Shown: piece by piece, positions 11,908 through 23,440 of the stretch
Numbering within the stretch: position 1 is the stretch's first letter
How the letters are laid out: each line of letters starts with the position of its first letter
Source of the DNA: Acanthopleura granulata
Taxonomy: Eukaryota; Mollusca; Polyplacophora; Chitonida; Chitonidae
Direction: 5' to 3'
NCBI GenBank assembly: GCA_016165875.1
Contig: JABBOT010000014.1
Span: 15,916,931 to 15,980,930 of the forward strand
DNA: 64,000 nucleotides
The notes under the pieces: generated by a model
What the model saw: only the letters and a program-made list of their open reading frames with translations
What the model was told of the DNA's origin: nothing
Database searches by the model: none
Made by a program: the position numbers and the translations under genes

Positions 11908-13218
11908 CTATTGCGTAACAACCGTAATTTCCTGGTTCATGCCGAGCCAGCCCGGCAGCATATAATCTGTCAGGTTGAACCTCTTGTCCAAGTTTGTACC
12001 TGGAATCACCTGTTGTACCTGGTAGACAGTTGTCCCTCCGGCCAGCCAGCCGGACCACCAACCGTAAGACCCTACCGTCATAATGGTGTGGTTACACAAA
12101 GACAGTATCGCCATGTCCACTTCCGCCTTCTGGTTGCTGATGAACGTGGCCATTTCCAGAGGTATTGTCTTCCTGCACCATTGTATATCGTCAGAACATA
12201 CGATGAACCTCACAGATTCGTACTTGCTCATGAAATAACCGATGGCTTGGTAAAGGTATTCTTTGGTGCCAATATTATAACCATATTTCACGTTATTTGT
12301 GGTTACGAGATCTCCTCGACGGACGTGCACTCCGACCAGCGTTGTGTTCCAGAGGGAGACACTGCCGTGCTGTGTTTGTGTGAAGTATTCCATGGCTGAT
12401 TTTGCACGTTGTGTTACACTATCTTTGAAGGTAAAGTGTTTTCGTAGTTCGGCAAACACATTATTAAAATATCGCCACGACTGAAAATAGCCGAACATAG
12501 TTTGGTTTCTTGTGAAATTACCTTCAATGGGGTCAAAAGCGCAATCACGTCTCTGACCAACAAAGGAAAAGTTTGAAATCAACTCTAGATCTATCTCAGG
12601 AATATTAACGTTAAAAACCTTCGCTAGTTCGTTGTCTCTAGGAATGGCCGGGGTTACCCCATGGAGACGAGCAATACCCAGTAAAGAAGCGAACTCAAAC
12701 ATCTGATTTCCTAAACGTCCGTTGAACATTATTGACAGATATGTGGTTGAAATGTCCTTTACCTGTTCACTTTGACGTAAACGACGATCTAATGTTTCCA
12801 CATGGTTGCTGAGATGATCTAAAGCTAGTGTCCCTGCATCCAGTGAAATTCCCGAATTCAGAGAGATAGTAAGGGAATTTTGATTGGCTTGCACATTTCC
12901 AAACGATTTCCGTGAAAACGCTTCCCTGAACGCGTTATTGGTAGGCTCCTCATCATTTCTACTGTTTGTCAACATGGGTATTCTCTTTGCCTTTGATGTG
13001 GTAATGTTGGTGGCTGTAATTGTGGGCGTTGATTGTTTGGCTAGCCTTAAATAGTTTCCATCAAGCCAAGTCTTTGAGCTGCTGGCAATTAGGTCTTCCA
13101 ACATTGACGTATGGTCGGATGTATGTACTGGCTTTAAGGAAGGGTTCCATCTTAAACTTGATATGGCTAAAATCGATAAGTAGGTAGCCAAAGTTGCTGA
13201 AATGAAACAGTCAGACAT
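11908..13218 (-). CDS. Galactoside alpha-1,2-fucosyltransferase-like protein (GT11), intronless
   Basis: 436 residues, apparently intact. Residues 6-22 form a hydrophobic segment after a five-residue tail, as in a type II Golgi membrane protein; residues 23-160 are a Ser/Thr/Asn-rich stem. The catalytic part begins at about 162 with MFNGRLGNQMFEFASLLG (164-181), then GYFQSWRYF (243-251), GVHVRRGD (296-303), CSDD (341-344) and SYGWWSGWLAGG (384-395). HxRRxD is the nucleotide-sugar motif shared by alpha-1,2, alpha-1,6 and protein O-fucosyltransferases, and the last motif is typical of GT11. Family knowledge predicts transfer of fucose from GDP-fucose to terminal galactose of glycans in the Golgi lumen. 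Several N-glycosylation sequons (NFS 216, NFT 234, NQT 238, NTT 291, NHT 376, NLT 415) fit that location. An in-frame TAA lies directly before the ATG, so this start is the first possible one in the exon. A single-exon coding region is common in this family. Acceptor specificity cannot be told. Confidence 0.92.
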   Translation of the reverse strand: MSDCFISATLATYLSILAISSLRWNPSLKPVHTSDHTSMLEDLIASSSKTWLDGNYLRLAKQSTPTITATNITTSKAKRIPMLTNSRNDEEPTNNAFREAFSRKSFGNVQANQNSLTISLNSGISLDAGTLALDHLSNHVETLDRRLRQSEQVKDISTTYLSIMFNGRLGNQMFEFASLLGIARLHGVTPAIPRDNELAKVFNVNIPEIDLELISNFSFVGQRRDCAFDPIEGNFTRNQTMFGYFQSWRYFNNVFAELRKHFTFKDSVTQRAKSAMEYFTQTQHGSVSLWNTTLVGVHVRRGDLVTTNNVKYGYNIGTKEYLYQAIGYFMSKYESVRFIVCSDDIQWCRKTIPLEMATFISNQKAEVDMAILSLCNHTIMTVGSYGWWSGWLAGGTTVYQVQQVIPGTNLDKRFNLTDYMLPGWLGMNQEITVVTQ

Positions 13219-13328
13219 TTAACTCAAACACTCAAATCTTGAATGTTTTTCTGAACATCAGAGTTAAAAAGAATCATAGCTATATTTCTTTCACTGTGGG
13301 TTCTGTTTTTTGGAAGCCTACATAGCTC
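13219..13328. other. Short 5' flank of the fucosyltransferase gene
   Basis: About 110 bp between the fucosyltransferase ATG and the inverted-repeat arm. No clear TATA box was seen on the minus strand. The transposon-like arm begins so close that it probably overlaps the promoter or 5' untranslated region, or an upstream non-coding exon exists elsewhere. Confidence 0.3.
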
Positions 13329-13722
13329 TCGAGTTGTCCCGATTACCACGACAAAAGAATCTAAATTATGTCGAAACGGCGCGATATATCTTGTCATGTT
13401 GCCATAACGAGTTGTTTTTTACATGTTGACATTCTCTTTGTCGACATGACGTATTAAGGCGTCAAGACGACTTTTCGGAAGTCGCCAAAATTTTATGACA
13501 ATTTCCCTTATGTGGACATACTTTAATAAGACGTCAAGTCGACATATGCGGAGTCGACTTGATCGATAATACCGCGTCAAATCGACATCCTGTTTGCCGA
13601 CCTGACACATTAATACTTTAAGACAACTTCTTTGAAGTCGTCCAAATTTTAAGGCGACTTATTGTATGTCGACTTGACTTGTTATTACGTAAAGACGACA
13701 TAATTATGGCCACTTCTTTGGA
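13329..13722 (-). repeat. Left inverted arm of GTCGAC/GTCGTC-rich element
   Basis: This block is the reverse complement of 19385-19730, with moderate divergence. Shared landmarks read on the plus strand here are TAATACCGCGTCAAATCGAC followed by ATCCTG, GCGCGATATATC, and CCAAATTTTAAGGCGACTTA. The outer end reads TCGAGTTGTCCCGATTACCAC and corresponds to TCGACTTGTCTCGATAATCAC at the other arm. Inside, the arm is built from many copies of short words such as GTCGAC, AAGTCG and CGTCAAG that are themselves inverted relative to each other. No transposase was found. Confidence 0.75.
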
Positions 13723-13989
13723 CAGTAACACTGTAAAAATATCCACAGACCGGGTTCGCCACTCATGTCTATGCCCAATTCAGCGTCAAAAAGCATCAAA
13801 CGATTTTTTGATATTCTTTTTGGCTAAAAAGCTTTGGTGGAGAATACAGTTGAACTAAACCTTTATTGGACAAAAAAACCCAACGTTTACACCATCATTT
13901 ATTCGAAATTAAAACCATAATCAAACCGTCTCTACGTCACTCAGTCACCTTATCACACCATCCACTTAATCACCCGGTAAAACTATCAG

Positions 13990-14246
13990 TTAGTCGCTGA
14001 GTTGTTTAGCGCGCTAGCGCAGCGTAATGACCCTAACCAATGCCTCAAACCAATGCGTTTGCTGTTAGCTTCAGCTCATGCTGGCTTCATGTCCGGTGGT
14101 ATGTGTGAAAGGACCTGCCAGGAACCTGCGGATGGTCGCTTGTTTCTTTCGAGCTCTGCCTGGTTTCCTCCCACCGTAATGCTGCCCTCCGTCATATCAT
14201 CATCTTGTGTACGGCGTAAAACATCAATCATATAAATAAATATAAC
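13990..14246 (+). mobile_element. tRNA-derived SINE
   Basis: Forward copy. The head is degraded (GTCGCTGAGTTGTTTAGCGC, GCTAGCGCAGCGTAATGACC), the core is good (GGATGGTCGC, GTTTCCTCCCACCGTAATGC, TGTACGGCGTAAAACATCAA) and the tail is ATATAAATAAATATA. It sits between the left inverted arm and the AGGTCA repeat. Confidence 0.8.
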
Positions 14247-14269
14247 ACGGGTCCTGTCTATTAACATGG

Positions 14270-16045
14270 ACAAACCTAATATCAAGGGTCAGTCCTGAAT
14301 ATAGGTCCAAACGATTGACCTCAAACTTTTGCCCAAGAGGTAATCGAGGTCAGAAGTCACAAAATTGAGGTCGGTTTTGAAAGTTCAAACGCTGACCTTG
14401 ACCTTTGAATATTTTTTAAAAAATCCCAAGTTGACCTGTGACCTTGATGTTTCAACAATTTATTAAACAATGACTTTTGCGTCGACCTCTGACCTCTCCA
14501 TTGACTCTTGACACATGATCTACTTTTTAGATAGCACATTCGAATGAAGTGTAGGAAATCTAGGGCAGAGGTCAAAGGTGAAGGCCAAGGTCACGAATCA
14601 ACATACAGGTCCGTGGGGCATCATGTGTCAAAAACAAGGTCACAGGTCAACCTTATATTTAAAAAAAAATTACGAAATTCAAGCTCTAAGTTGACCTTAA
14701 CTTTGAAAAGTTTTAAAAATATCCCAGGTTTACCTGAGACCTTGACCTCTCAGCACCTGAAAAAATACCTTCCACGTTGATATTTGATCTCGCCATTGAC
14801 CCTCGATACGAGGCCGAATTTAAATTCAGCAAGTTCGAAATACACTGTCTGAGATATAAGGCAGAGATTAAAGGTCAGGGTCAACGTCACGAGTACAGGT
14901 CCGGTTGGCATCATGTGTCCAAAAAAATAAAGGTTAGATGTCTACCTGAGATTTAAAAAACAATAATAAAATTCTGAAAAACGAAATTCATGGTCAAAGT
15001 GGACCGTAATTTTTGAAATTTCCAAAAAAAAATCCCCGCTCGATCCCAGGTTACAGCAGCTGAAAAAAACAATGACGTCCCCGTTGACCTGTGACTTCGC
15101 CATTGACTCTTGACACATGACCGATTTTAAAGATAGAAAATTAGAATTGCATAGTCTGAAGTCACAGTCAAAGGCAGAGGCCAAGGGTGAAGGCAGAGAT
15201 CACGAGTCAACGTGCAGGTCCGCGCGGTATCTGTGTCACTGATCAGCCTGGGATTTTCATTTGTTTTTGTTTTTTTTTTCATTTATTTGATGGTGTTTCA
15301 CTGCAAAATATTTCACTTTTACCACGACGGCCAGCATTATGGTGGGAGGAAACCGGGCAGAGCCCAGGGGAAACCTACGATCATCCGACCATCCCACGTA
15401 CAGCCAAAGAAGAAGCCAGCATGAGATGGAATTTAACTCTCGTCGACCTCATTGGTTGGAGGCTTCTGGGTCATTACGCTGCCCTGACGTCCTAACCAAC
15501 TAGGCCATGGAGCGCTGCCCCCCCCCCTCCTGATTTTTAAAGAAAAAGTCCAGCCATTTTGGAGATCAAGGTCTTGGTGAAGGTCAAACCTGAGCGCGCT
15601 TTCGTGATCTCCGACCTCGATTACCCCTTACATTAAAGTTTAAGGTCTATCGAAGAAAAAAATTTTCGACCCCTTTCTAAGGGGAATAAATTTTTGGCAA
15701 AAAAATTGGGTCGCAAACTTTGTCTCCCAATAATGACATCGAGGTCGGATGTCACGAAATTGGGGTCAGTTTTGACATCTATCTTGATCTTGGAAAAAAA
15801 TGATTGGAAAGTTTACCTCAAGTTTAAAAATTTCTAAAAACAAAATCCCTGGATGACGCGTGACCTTGACTTTTTGGTGCCAAATGACGTCATGAGCTTT
15901 CCCTTGCCCATAACCTTGATCTCTGACTTCTGACTTTTGACCTATATTTTACACAATGCAATCCGAATCCACCGTCTGAAAAGTAAGTGAGAGCTCAAAG
16001 GTCAAATGCCAACACGGGAGTCATTGGGTTGTGGCGTGTCAGAAG
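14270..16045. repeat. About 300-bp tandem repeat rich in AGGTCA half-sites
   Basis: Three to four diverged units of roughly 300 bp, the last split by a SINE (15279-15528). Landmarks recur with this spacing: CATTGACTCTTGACACATGA at about 14500 and 15101, with a diverged copy at 14792; and CATCATGTGTC preceded by CAGGTCCG near 14620, 14915 and (diverged) 15220. Each unit holds several TGACCTTGACCT or GGTCAAAGGTCA-like words on either strand. AGGTCA is the half-site bound by nuclear receptors, and TCAAGGTCA is the extended site used by ERR/SF-1-type receptors; that is established for those receptors, but binding here is inference. No long reading frame is present. Confidence 0.7.
15279..15528 (-). 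mobile_element. tRNA-derived SINE inside the AGGTCA repeat
   Basis: Minus-strand copy. The plus strand starts with the complement of the tail and end (ATTTATTTGATGGTGTTTCA), continues with GGCCAGCATTATGGTGGGAG and AAACCGGGCAGAGCCCAGGG, and ends at the tRNA-like head (CTAACCAACTAGGCCATGGA) and a run of C. It interrupts a unit of the tandem repeat, so it is younger than the repeat. Confidence 0.85.
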
Positions 16046-16299
16046 GTTAGGATAATGTTTTAAGAGGCTTAGTCTGGAGTATTGTCGAAATACACGTTAC
16101 TGTCAATGATTGGTTTCGAATCGAGTACAGTTTTCAGTTGCTGACATTAGGATTCTGTTCAAGCTTGGCATCTTGTTCGACAATTGATGCACAAAGTTTC
16201 ACCATATTTGAGTTAAAATTAACTGATGTAGAGACCACACATTGTACCTGTATCGGCATGTCTATAGACAACATGTCAGTATAACACACCCATGCACGT
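16046..16299. other. Spacer between AGGTCA repeat and LINE
   Basis: About 250 bp with no recognised coding or repeat content. It may be the remainder of the unit interrupted by the LINE insertion or unique DNA. Confidence 0.3.
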
Positions 16300-19200
16300 C
16301 TTTCAGAAATTATCGGTTTTGATTACAACGTAAATTATGTTATGAAAGATCCACGTAGAAATTATCCTATAATGAATTTAACAATACATGGGACAAAACT
16401 GACTATAGTAAATATTTATGGACTTAATAATGATGACAAAAAATTTTGAAATAATATATTGAAAATCATATTGAATTTTGGAAACGAATTATTTGTGGTG
16501 ATCGGAATTTTATATTACATCCAGAATCAAAAAGCCAAAATTACAAACACGGGAACAACCCTCAGGCTACAAGAGTATTTGTTTAATTGAATGAGTCGAC
16601 ACAACTATGTAGATGTATGGCCAGTAAATCACGAACATGATCATAGATTTACCTGACGTAGAAAAAAAATCTAAGACAACAAGCAAGATTAGATTTCTTT
16701 GTCATTTCGTATGATAATTTTTGATATTGCAGTAGACAGTGACATTAAACCTGGTAATAGCACAGATCACATTGCCATTACTATTAAATGTAAGATTACA
16801 AATGCAAACCGAGGGAGGTCATATTGGAAATTTAACTGCTCCCTTTTGAGAGACAAATAATACATAGACATGATAAAAAATGAAATCAACCATACTATAG
16901 ACGAATATGCTCGTAAGCCTTATGGGAGAAATGCGCTATTTAATCTAACCTGATTGCTGATGTAGCCTACTCTTTTTGGAAACTTTGAAATCAAGAGAGG
17001 GGCAGCAATAAAATATCAGTCAAGGAGAAGGAAAAGCAGAGACAAAAGAGAAAATGAGTTAGAAAAGGGTATTGTTAAATTGGAGAGATATGTGGATGTT
17101 AGCTTTAGAACACTGGACAATGCCGGTCTCACGGACTTAAGCGAAAGAAAGCTTGCTCTGGAAATCTCGATAAAGGATAAAAACCAACAAAATATTTTCT
17201 CGGTTTGGAAAAACGAAATTATGTAAATAAAGCATTGGCAAAATTAATATTAGATTCTGGAGAAAATTCTCTCCACACTAAAAGAATAATAATGAACAAA
17301 CAAAATATTATAGAAACTTATATCGTAAAAGCTATGGTAAAATGAATAAAGAAGAAATAAAGGCTGTAATAACAAACTTTGAGATTGAAATATTAACTGA
17401 GGCAGATTCTTCAAAGTTGGTGGGAGTACTTACATTCAGATACATTCAACAATGAGATTTCCATAACGCAGCAGCAAAGAATAATAACCCGTTTACCCAA
17501 ACCAGGAAAAACCGTTGTTTTTTGAAAGAACGGAGACCTATAACATCGTTGAATGTAGTTTATAAGTTAACCTGTGTTAAATTGCTTTGGACAAGTTAAT
17601 TGGTGAAGACCAGAGGGGCTTTGTTCAAGGACGCTATATTGGAGAAAATATAAGGTTAATTTATAACATCATGTTAGTTTGTAAGGAAGAAGATATTCCT
17701 GGTTTATTGATAAACCATTTATTGACTCAATATCTTAGAAATTGATAGAAAGTGTTCTTGAGACATTTAATTTTGTTAATGAGGAAATGGGTGAAAACCT
17801 TGCATAACAATATTCAAACGTGTGTCGTTCAAAATGGACATTTTTCTATTTCTTTTCAAATTGAGCGAGGTTGCAGGCAGGGCGATCCAGTATCTCCTTA
17901 CCTTTTCATCTTATGTCCTGAGGCTCTTGGTAGCACGATTAGACAAAATAAAAATATTAAAGGTATTACACTTGGACAAGAACATAAAATTAGTCTGTGT
18001 GCTGATGATATTCGACTAATCCTTGACGGTTTTAAACACTCCTTATGGCAAGCTCTTCAATGTCTTGACAAGTTTTACAAATTGTCTCGATTGAAAATAA
18101 ATGAAGGAAAAACAAAAGCATCATGGATTGGATCACTAACAGGTTCTGAAATAAGACTGTTCAGCGATATAAGCTTAGACTTGGGTAACTTGGTCCTATA
18201 TTTTTTCTCGACTGTTAATATGGTCGATATTTGGAAATTAAATTATTTTAATTCGATGACTTAAAGAAAGACCTTATCAAGTAGAAACTGAGGAATATAA
18301 CCACACTAGGTAAAGTTACAGTTGTCAAGTTGGCAGCTTTGTCTAAGGTAACACACCTTTTCCTGGTTCTGCTAAATAAAACACATGAATATTGTTTTAT
18401 TTAAATTTATTTGGAATGGAGGAAGCGACACGATTCAAAGAAAGTTAATGACATCAGATTATAAAAAGAGAGGGTAACGGATGGTCAGTGTTAAAAAATT
18501 CATACGTGGATTAAAAGTATCCTGCTTGAAAAGATTGCTTACTGGAGAGCAAATAATACTGGAGAGCCCTAATACTGCTTCGATATATATTAGATGCTCA
18601 TATATTATACACTGTTGGGAATGAATTTTTGAAAAAAAAATATTCCGACAATTCAGAACCCCTTTTGGAAAGATGTGTTTATGGCTTGGTACCTGTGTCA
18701 GAATAAAATGAGCCCCTTAACAGTAAGCAACTATCTTGATGAACCCCTATGGTACCGTTGTTGGTTTAAAAATTCAGTATTTTTTGTTTATATACGGGAA
18801 TTTTTAGACATGTAAGAGATATAATAACTACTGATGGGCAAATAATGTCTTTTCAAGACATTAAAACTAAATATACTGTAAACGGCTAATTTCTCGATTT
18901 TAATAGTCTTACAAAAAGAATCCCACAATCTTGGAAATTTAACAATAGGTAAACAGTACATAGGTACAGAGTCAAATTTATATGTGCACATTTATTTGTA
19001 CAACAGAAACCCAACTTAGTGCCCTCAATGCAAAATACTTCATAGAACACTAGCTACAAAATCTTTTCTTTTCAAAATCAATATAACACATAACAACACT
19101 TGTTCATACTGCAAAAAGGGAAAGTAAAACTATTGATCATCTAATTTTGCTTAGCCCAGTTGTTGAAAACGTTTGGCAAGACATGAAAGATTGGCTTGCG

Positions 19201-19384
19201 AACGCTGTACAATACAAGGCCACCTTTCTCGAACACTACATTACGTACGGTTGGGAAAAAGTTATTTCTGAATACTGTTTTGTTACTAGCCAAGCAATAC
19301 CTTTATCAAAACAAATTTAAATCGGCTATCATAACTTTTACTTCATTTTCACAAAATTTAAAATAGCAGTATATCACTGAAAAA
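16300..19384 (+). mobile_element. 5'-truncated, decayed Tx1/L1-type LINE
   Basis: The frame is broken by many stops and shifts, but domains follow in the usual order. The endonuclease remnant (about 16310-16800) reads LTIHGTKLTIVNIYGLNNDD and later a VWPVNHEHDHRFT-like segment. The reverse transcriptase (about 17480-18260) has its longest open piece at 17752-18264, with ERGCRQGDPVSPYLFILCPE, KNIKGITLGQEHK and LCADDIRLILDG, then LSRLKINEGKTKASWIGS. The catalytic box is CADD (18001-18009 for ADD) where YADD or FADD is usual. The region to about 19380 resembles the C-terminal part of this clade. ORF1 and the start of the endonuclease are missing, as expected for incomplete reverse transcription. 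The wording of the RT motifs fits the Tx1 branch; assignment was by eye. Confidence 0.8.
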
Positions 19385-19730
19385 ACGGCTGCAATATAAC
19401 TATGCCGCCTTAGCAAGTAAAATCGACAAAAATAAGTCGCCTTAAAATTTGGCCGACTTCTTAGAAGTCGTCGTTTACCTTTAATGTGTCAAGTTGACAA
19501 GCAGGATGTCGATTTGACGCGGTATTATTGGGTCGACATCCCATATGTCGACCTGACGTCTTATTAAGGCAAGTCGACATAAGGAAAGTCGAATTAAAAT
19601 TTTCGAAAAAGTCGTCTTGACGTTTTATAACGCGTAAAATGGACATATTTTTGAAGACATGTTGCGATATATCGCGTCATGTCGATATAATTTACGTCCT
19701 TTTCTTGTGATTATCGAGACAAGTCGAAAG
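19385..19730 (+). repeat. Right inverted arm of GTCGAC/GTCGTC-rich element
   Basis: Inverted partner of 13329-13722. It contains GATGTCGATTTGACGCGGTA, TTATTGGGTCGACATCCC, GCGATATATCGCG and ends GATTATCGAGACAAGTCGA. The match covers most of the arm length, including both the outer and inner ends, so the two arms are copies of one element placed head to head about 5.7 kb apart. Confidence 0.75.
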
Positions 19731-21189
19731 CCGTACACGCTTCCATACTATTTACATCCAAATAATTAATACTTAACTTAAGGTGGATAGTGTGTTTATT
19801 TATGCACATATGATAAAAATCTGTGTTAAACTGGAATATACAGTATTTTAAAGTGAAAAGGGTCTCTCAACCACCTGTCTAAATTTGAATGCCAAGGGCC
19901 ATCCACTATGTTTTCCCCTGAAATCAGAAGCTGACAATGACTTGGCCTTAGCACTGTTATTTTTCGAACACATAAACAAAGAAGCATACAGCTCGGCTTT
20001 GATTGACAGCAACATATTTGTAACACTGTTCTCACTGCATGCAAAACTTTGTCTGTACATTTTTAGGTGACGATAACTGAAAGGCTGTTAAAACACTGAA
20101 GCTCTACTGACCTACTTATTTAGAACTTTCGTCAGATGATTTTGCAGATAGCTTTGTGTAGACGCTTTTGTGATGCACCAATACTTCATTCCATAACTCA
20201 ACTGTCTATAAATTGACATACATCCTGATTCTGTTTTGAAAAGCATCTCGAAACAGATTCGAAGACATATATTTTATTCTCCAGGTAAACAAGTGAATTG
20301 GTTTCATTATTCCGACCAACAACCGAAACCGGGCTTTTCACTTCATACCTGAAAAGTCTCGCCGACATGAATAGTGCTGTTGACCTCTGGATCGTTATAC
20401 GTATATGCATAACATGCGGCTATAGACATGATTTCAGCCTCCAGGGGCGTTGTCAACTTTGAGGTTGTTCACCCTTAAAAGGTAACTGAGATGAATTCAA
20501 ATGACAACATTTATTCAAAGTGGCTACAAACTCACCTGCTGAGACGAGCAGAATGAAAGAACGTCTTTCTGTCAGAATACTGATCGCCATCGGGACAGGT
20601 TGTGTTAAGATGGGATGTTTCTCGTGCATCACATTATCTTTCAACTGTATTCTGCGGCGTAAAATCAGGTGCAGCCTATAGACATAGGAATATTTACTTA
20701 GCTTTACTTTTACATTTTATTTGGTATAGGAGTATTTACTTGAATTTACTAGGATTTACTTTTACATTTCATTTGGATATCCAGGGAAGGGATGGGGCTG
20801 ATCTTATGCGCAAGGTCTTATCATTCAGTGCCTTACATCTGTCACGCTGTAGTGTTCACCCCAGTACTGGTCTCGTGTCAAAATGGCCTGTCGTGGTACT
20901 TTTTTCGGCTATATATGGTGCTGTCAGTATACTAGATGCATCGAGCGTCATCAAACACACTATCTATGCCCATTTTAAATATTGTAAAGGCACGCCATAC
21001 ACGAATACAAGCATTTACATAAACGATGCATGAATAGATTCACGTGTGCGAGGAGAATGCAAGGTTTACAGAAAAGTTTCGACACTCGAGATAAGAGTAA
21101 ATAAAGAGCAAAACAATGACATTTGTGTCAGTCAGTCTTCTAGGTGAGGAACTCAACACAGCAGACTATATATCTTGTTGTCTTCACGG
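19731..21189. other. No supported gene
   Basis: Contains a 143-codon open frame on the plus strand (20602-21033) that shows no recognisable motif, no clear splice context and ordinary AT-rich composition, so it is not called as a gene. No repeat family was recognised. Confidence 0.35.
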
Positions 21190-21432
21190 GTCTTCCCTGA
21201 CGCAGCGCAATGACCAAGGAGCCTCCCAGAAATGCTGTTGCTGTGGGTTCAATGTGCAGCTCATGCTGGCCTCCTCTCCGGCCGTACGTAAGAAGGTCTG
21301 CCAGCAACATACGGTCGTGGGTTTTCCCCGGGCTCTGTTCGGTTTCCTGTTCCATAATGCTGGCCGCCGTCCTATAGGTAAAATATTCTTGAGTAGGGCG
21401 TAAAACACCAACCAAATAAATAAATCGAATAA
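21190..21432 (+). mobile_element. tRNA-derived SINE
   Basis: Forward copy with a damaged head (GACGCAGCGCAATGACCAAG), B-box-like GGGTTCAATGTGC, core CTCTCCGGCCGTACGTAAGA, GGTCTGCCAGCAACATACGG, TAATGCTGGCCGCCGTCCTA, and end GGGCGTAAAACACCAACCAA followed by ATAAATAAAT. Overlapping reading frames in this stretch are SINE by-products. Confidence 0.85.
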
Positions 21433-23440
21433 ATTTTCACTGAATAGTGTATTCGCCGACCCATTCTTTTTTCTCTCTTTTTTGACACTGCTGTAAATTG
21501 TTGTTGAACTTTCTTATTGGCACTCGTCCAACATGCCCTTGTAAACAGCAAATGTGCATTCTTTCACTTTTGATGATTTGTATTAAAGTCGCACTTGTTT
21601 TTCGAAAAAAATATTATTTCAGAAAACCAGGATTGCAGTCACCTCTGTTTATCTGTTGTTCGTGTATTAAGATAAATCTGTCACATTTGTGATGGAATTA
21701 GAAACCATTTCGATAGTGTCTTACAGAAATATAAACCTAGACATACCTGCCACTTGGTATTCACCGAGTGATATGTTTTCCTGTACGTCCTCAGTCTTTG
21801 TGGCATGTAAATCATTGCCATCATTGCCATCATCGTCTCCTGATGATGGCAAAATGAAATGCCGAACTATGAAGTCACAATGAAGTCTTCTTTTTTCCGA
21901 GCTGCGCTATTGATGTATTAAGTGATTTGACCCGTTCGCAGTTCTACTTCAGCAGTATATGGACCTATGTCATATGCTGAATTGTTAAACGTGCCTCGGG
22001 TACGATGCATCGCTGTTATGGCCATACAAGCGTGATAGACCTTTGTCTGTTCCGGATGTTAGTTTGACCTAGTCTTTCGTCTCAATGTCAGCACTTACCG
22101 GTTTTGTTTGAATGACTCCGCGCTGATGAACTGACTGCAGCTGAATTGCAACAATATCTCAGCTGGCTTTCTATTGTGTGTAACAGGTGCGTCACCCTAA
22201 AAAAAAATGCTGCTATTGTGCATGAATAGTGTGCATATTTTCGATGGAATGCATTTTTCTGTGCTTTTGAACTTTTGGAAAGTACGCTCTAAAACTGCTG
22301 CGCACAAGGGATGGTAAACATCATTGTGTCAAAAATAAAATAAAATAATAAATAAGAAATAAAAAAAATAAAAAAATAAAATGGCCATTCACATAATTTT
22401 GTGTATCAACAGGTAATTTGTATAATGTGCAAATTTGCACCCAGACGTTTTACTGGGTACAATGATTACGGCTTTGCACCGAATCAGCAAGTTTACAGTT
22501 ATATGTACAGTGGCTGTCGGTCATGCTCTACAAGACGCCAAAAATCATAAATTCCCAGCAGATGCTGTACTATGTTGGTGAAAAAACACACGTGGGGATC
22601 TGGCCGAATGACATCGGAGAGTCAGCCGGGCCTACAGGCCCGTCAATCGCAGGTACTTACAACAAGGGTTGGGAGCAAGGGGCAGCTTTCCCGCGGTCCA
22701 TTAGTCACTCATTCTGCCAGGACTGAACCACACAGCATTTCTCCCTCCTGCGACAACGATCGTCAAGCGGTTTTATTTAAAATACGCCAGAGTTTCAAGT
22801 CTCTCACATAAAAATATTACTCATGTGTTCACCGAAGTCATTCGCCTGTAGGCCTTCAAGAGGTTGTATGTGTAATCATACAGCTTTGTTTTACATAATT
22901 TTGTTGTACTTTATTTCTGAGTGTAGCAATCAGTTATGCTTTTCTTGCTAAGTTGTGGTTTTAATTCCGTTTATTCACATATATAAGCTGTACCAGTTGG
23001 AATCGATATTTAACAGTCTCTGCTAAATGTTTAATTATCATTCTTTATATATGTAAGTCATTTATATAAATTTAAACTATGTACAGATATAATAATTACA
23101 CTGATGCACTTTCAGGTTTACTCTCTCACCCCTTTCCAGCCTAACTCAACTACCTAGATACATTCACATTTACATGAACTGGTACAACTGGTACTCGTGC
23201 ACAAGATTAATATTAAATGCATCTTTCCTTCGCGCCTCCATTTACTTTGAATATCTGATCGTAGAGGTTAAATTTGTGAAGTGTATATGTCTTATAGGGG
23301 TGTGTATATATAACCCATTAAAGATGCTGACGACTTCGACAATCATATATTACATAATGTATAAACGTGAGAGAAAAAAAATAATGAAACGCTTTCATGG
23401 GGGACATCAATGTCGAACTCTTCAAAACTGATTATCATCC
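21433..23440. other. No supported gene; A-rich tract inside
   Basis: No exon or repeat family was convincingly recognised. An A-rich stretch of AAATAAAAT-type words at about 22325-22381 could be the tail of an unrecognised retroposed sequence or a simple repeat. A short ATGATGGCAATGATGGCA-like repeat lies near 21810-21850. Confidence 0.35.

Noticed and set aside
12299..12484. Plus-strand frames within 11881-12484
   Set aside because: Antisense shadows of the fucosyltransferase coding sequence.
15187..15495. 102-codon frame
   Set aside because: Runs through a SINE and its flank; no protein motif.
20602..21033. 143-codon frame as a gene
   Set aside because: No motif, no splice or promoter signs; chance frames of this size are expected in 64 kb.
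21116..21415. Overlapping frames of 75-95 codons on both strands
   Set aside because: They lie within the SINE; similar frames appear at other SINE copies.
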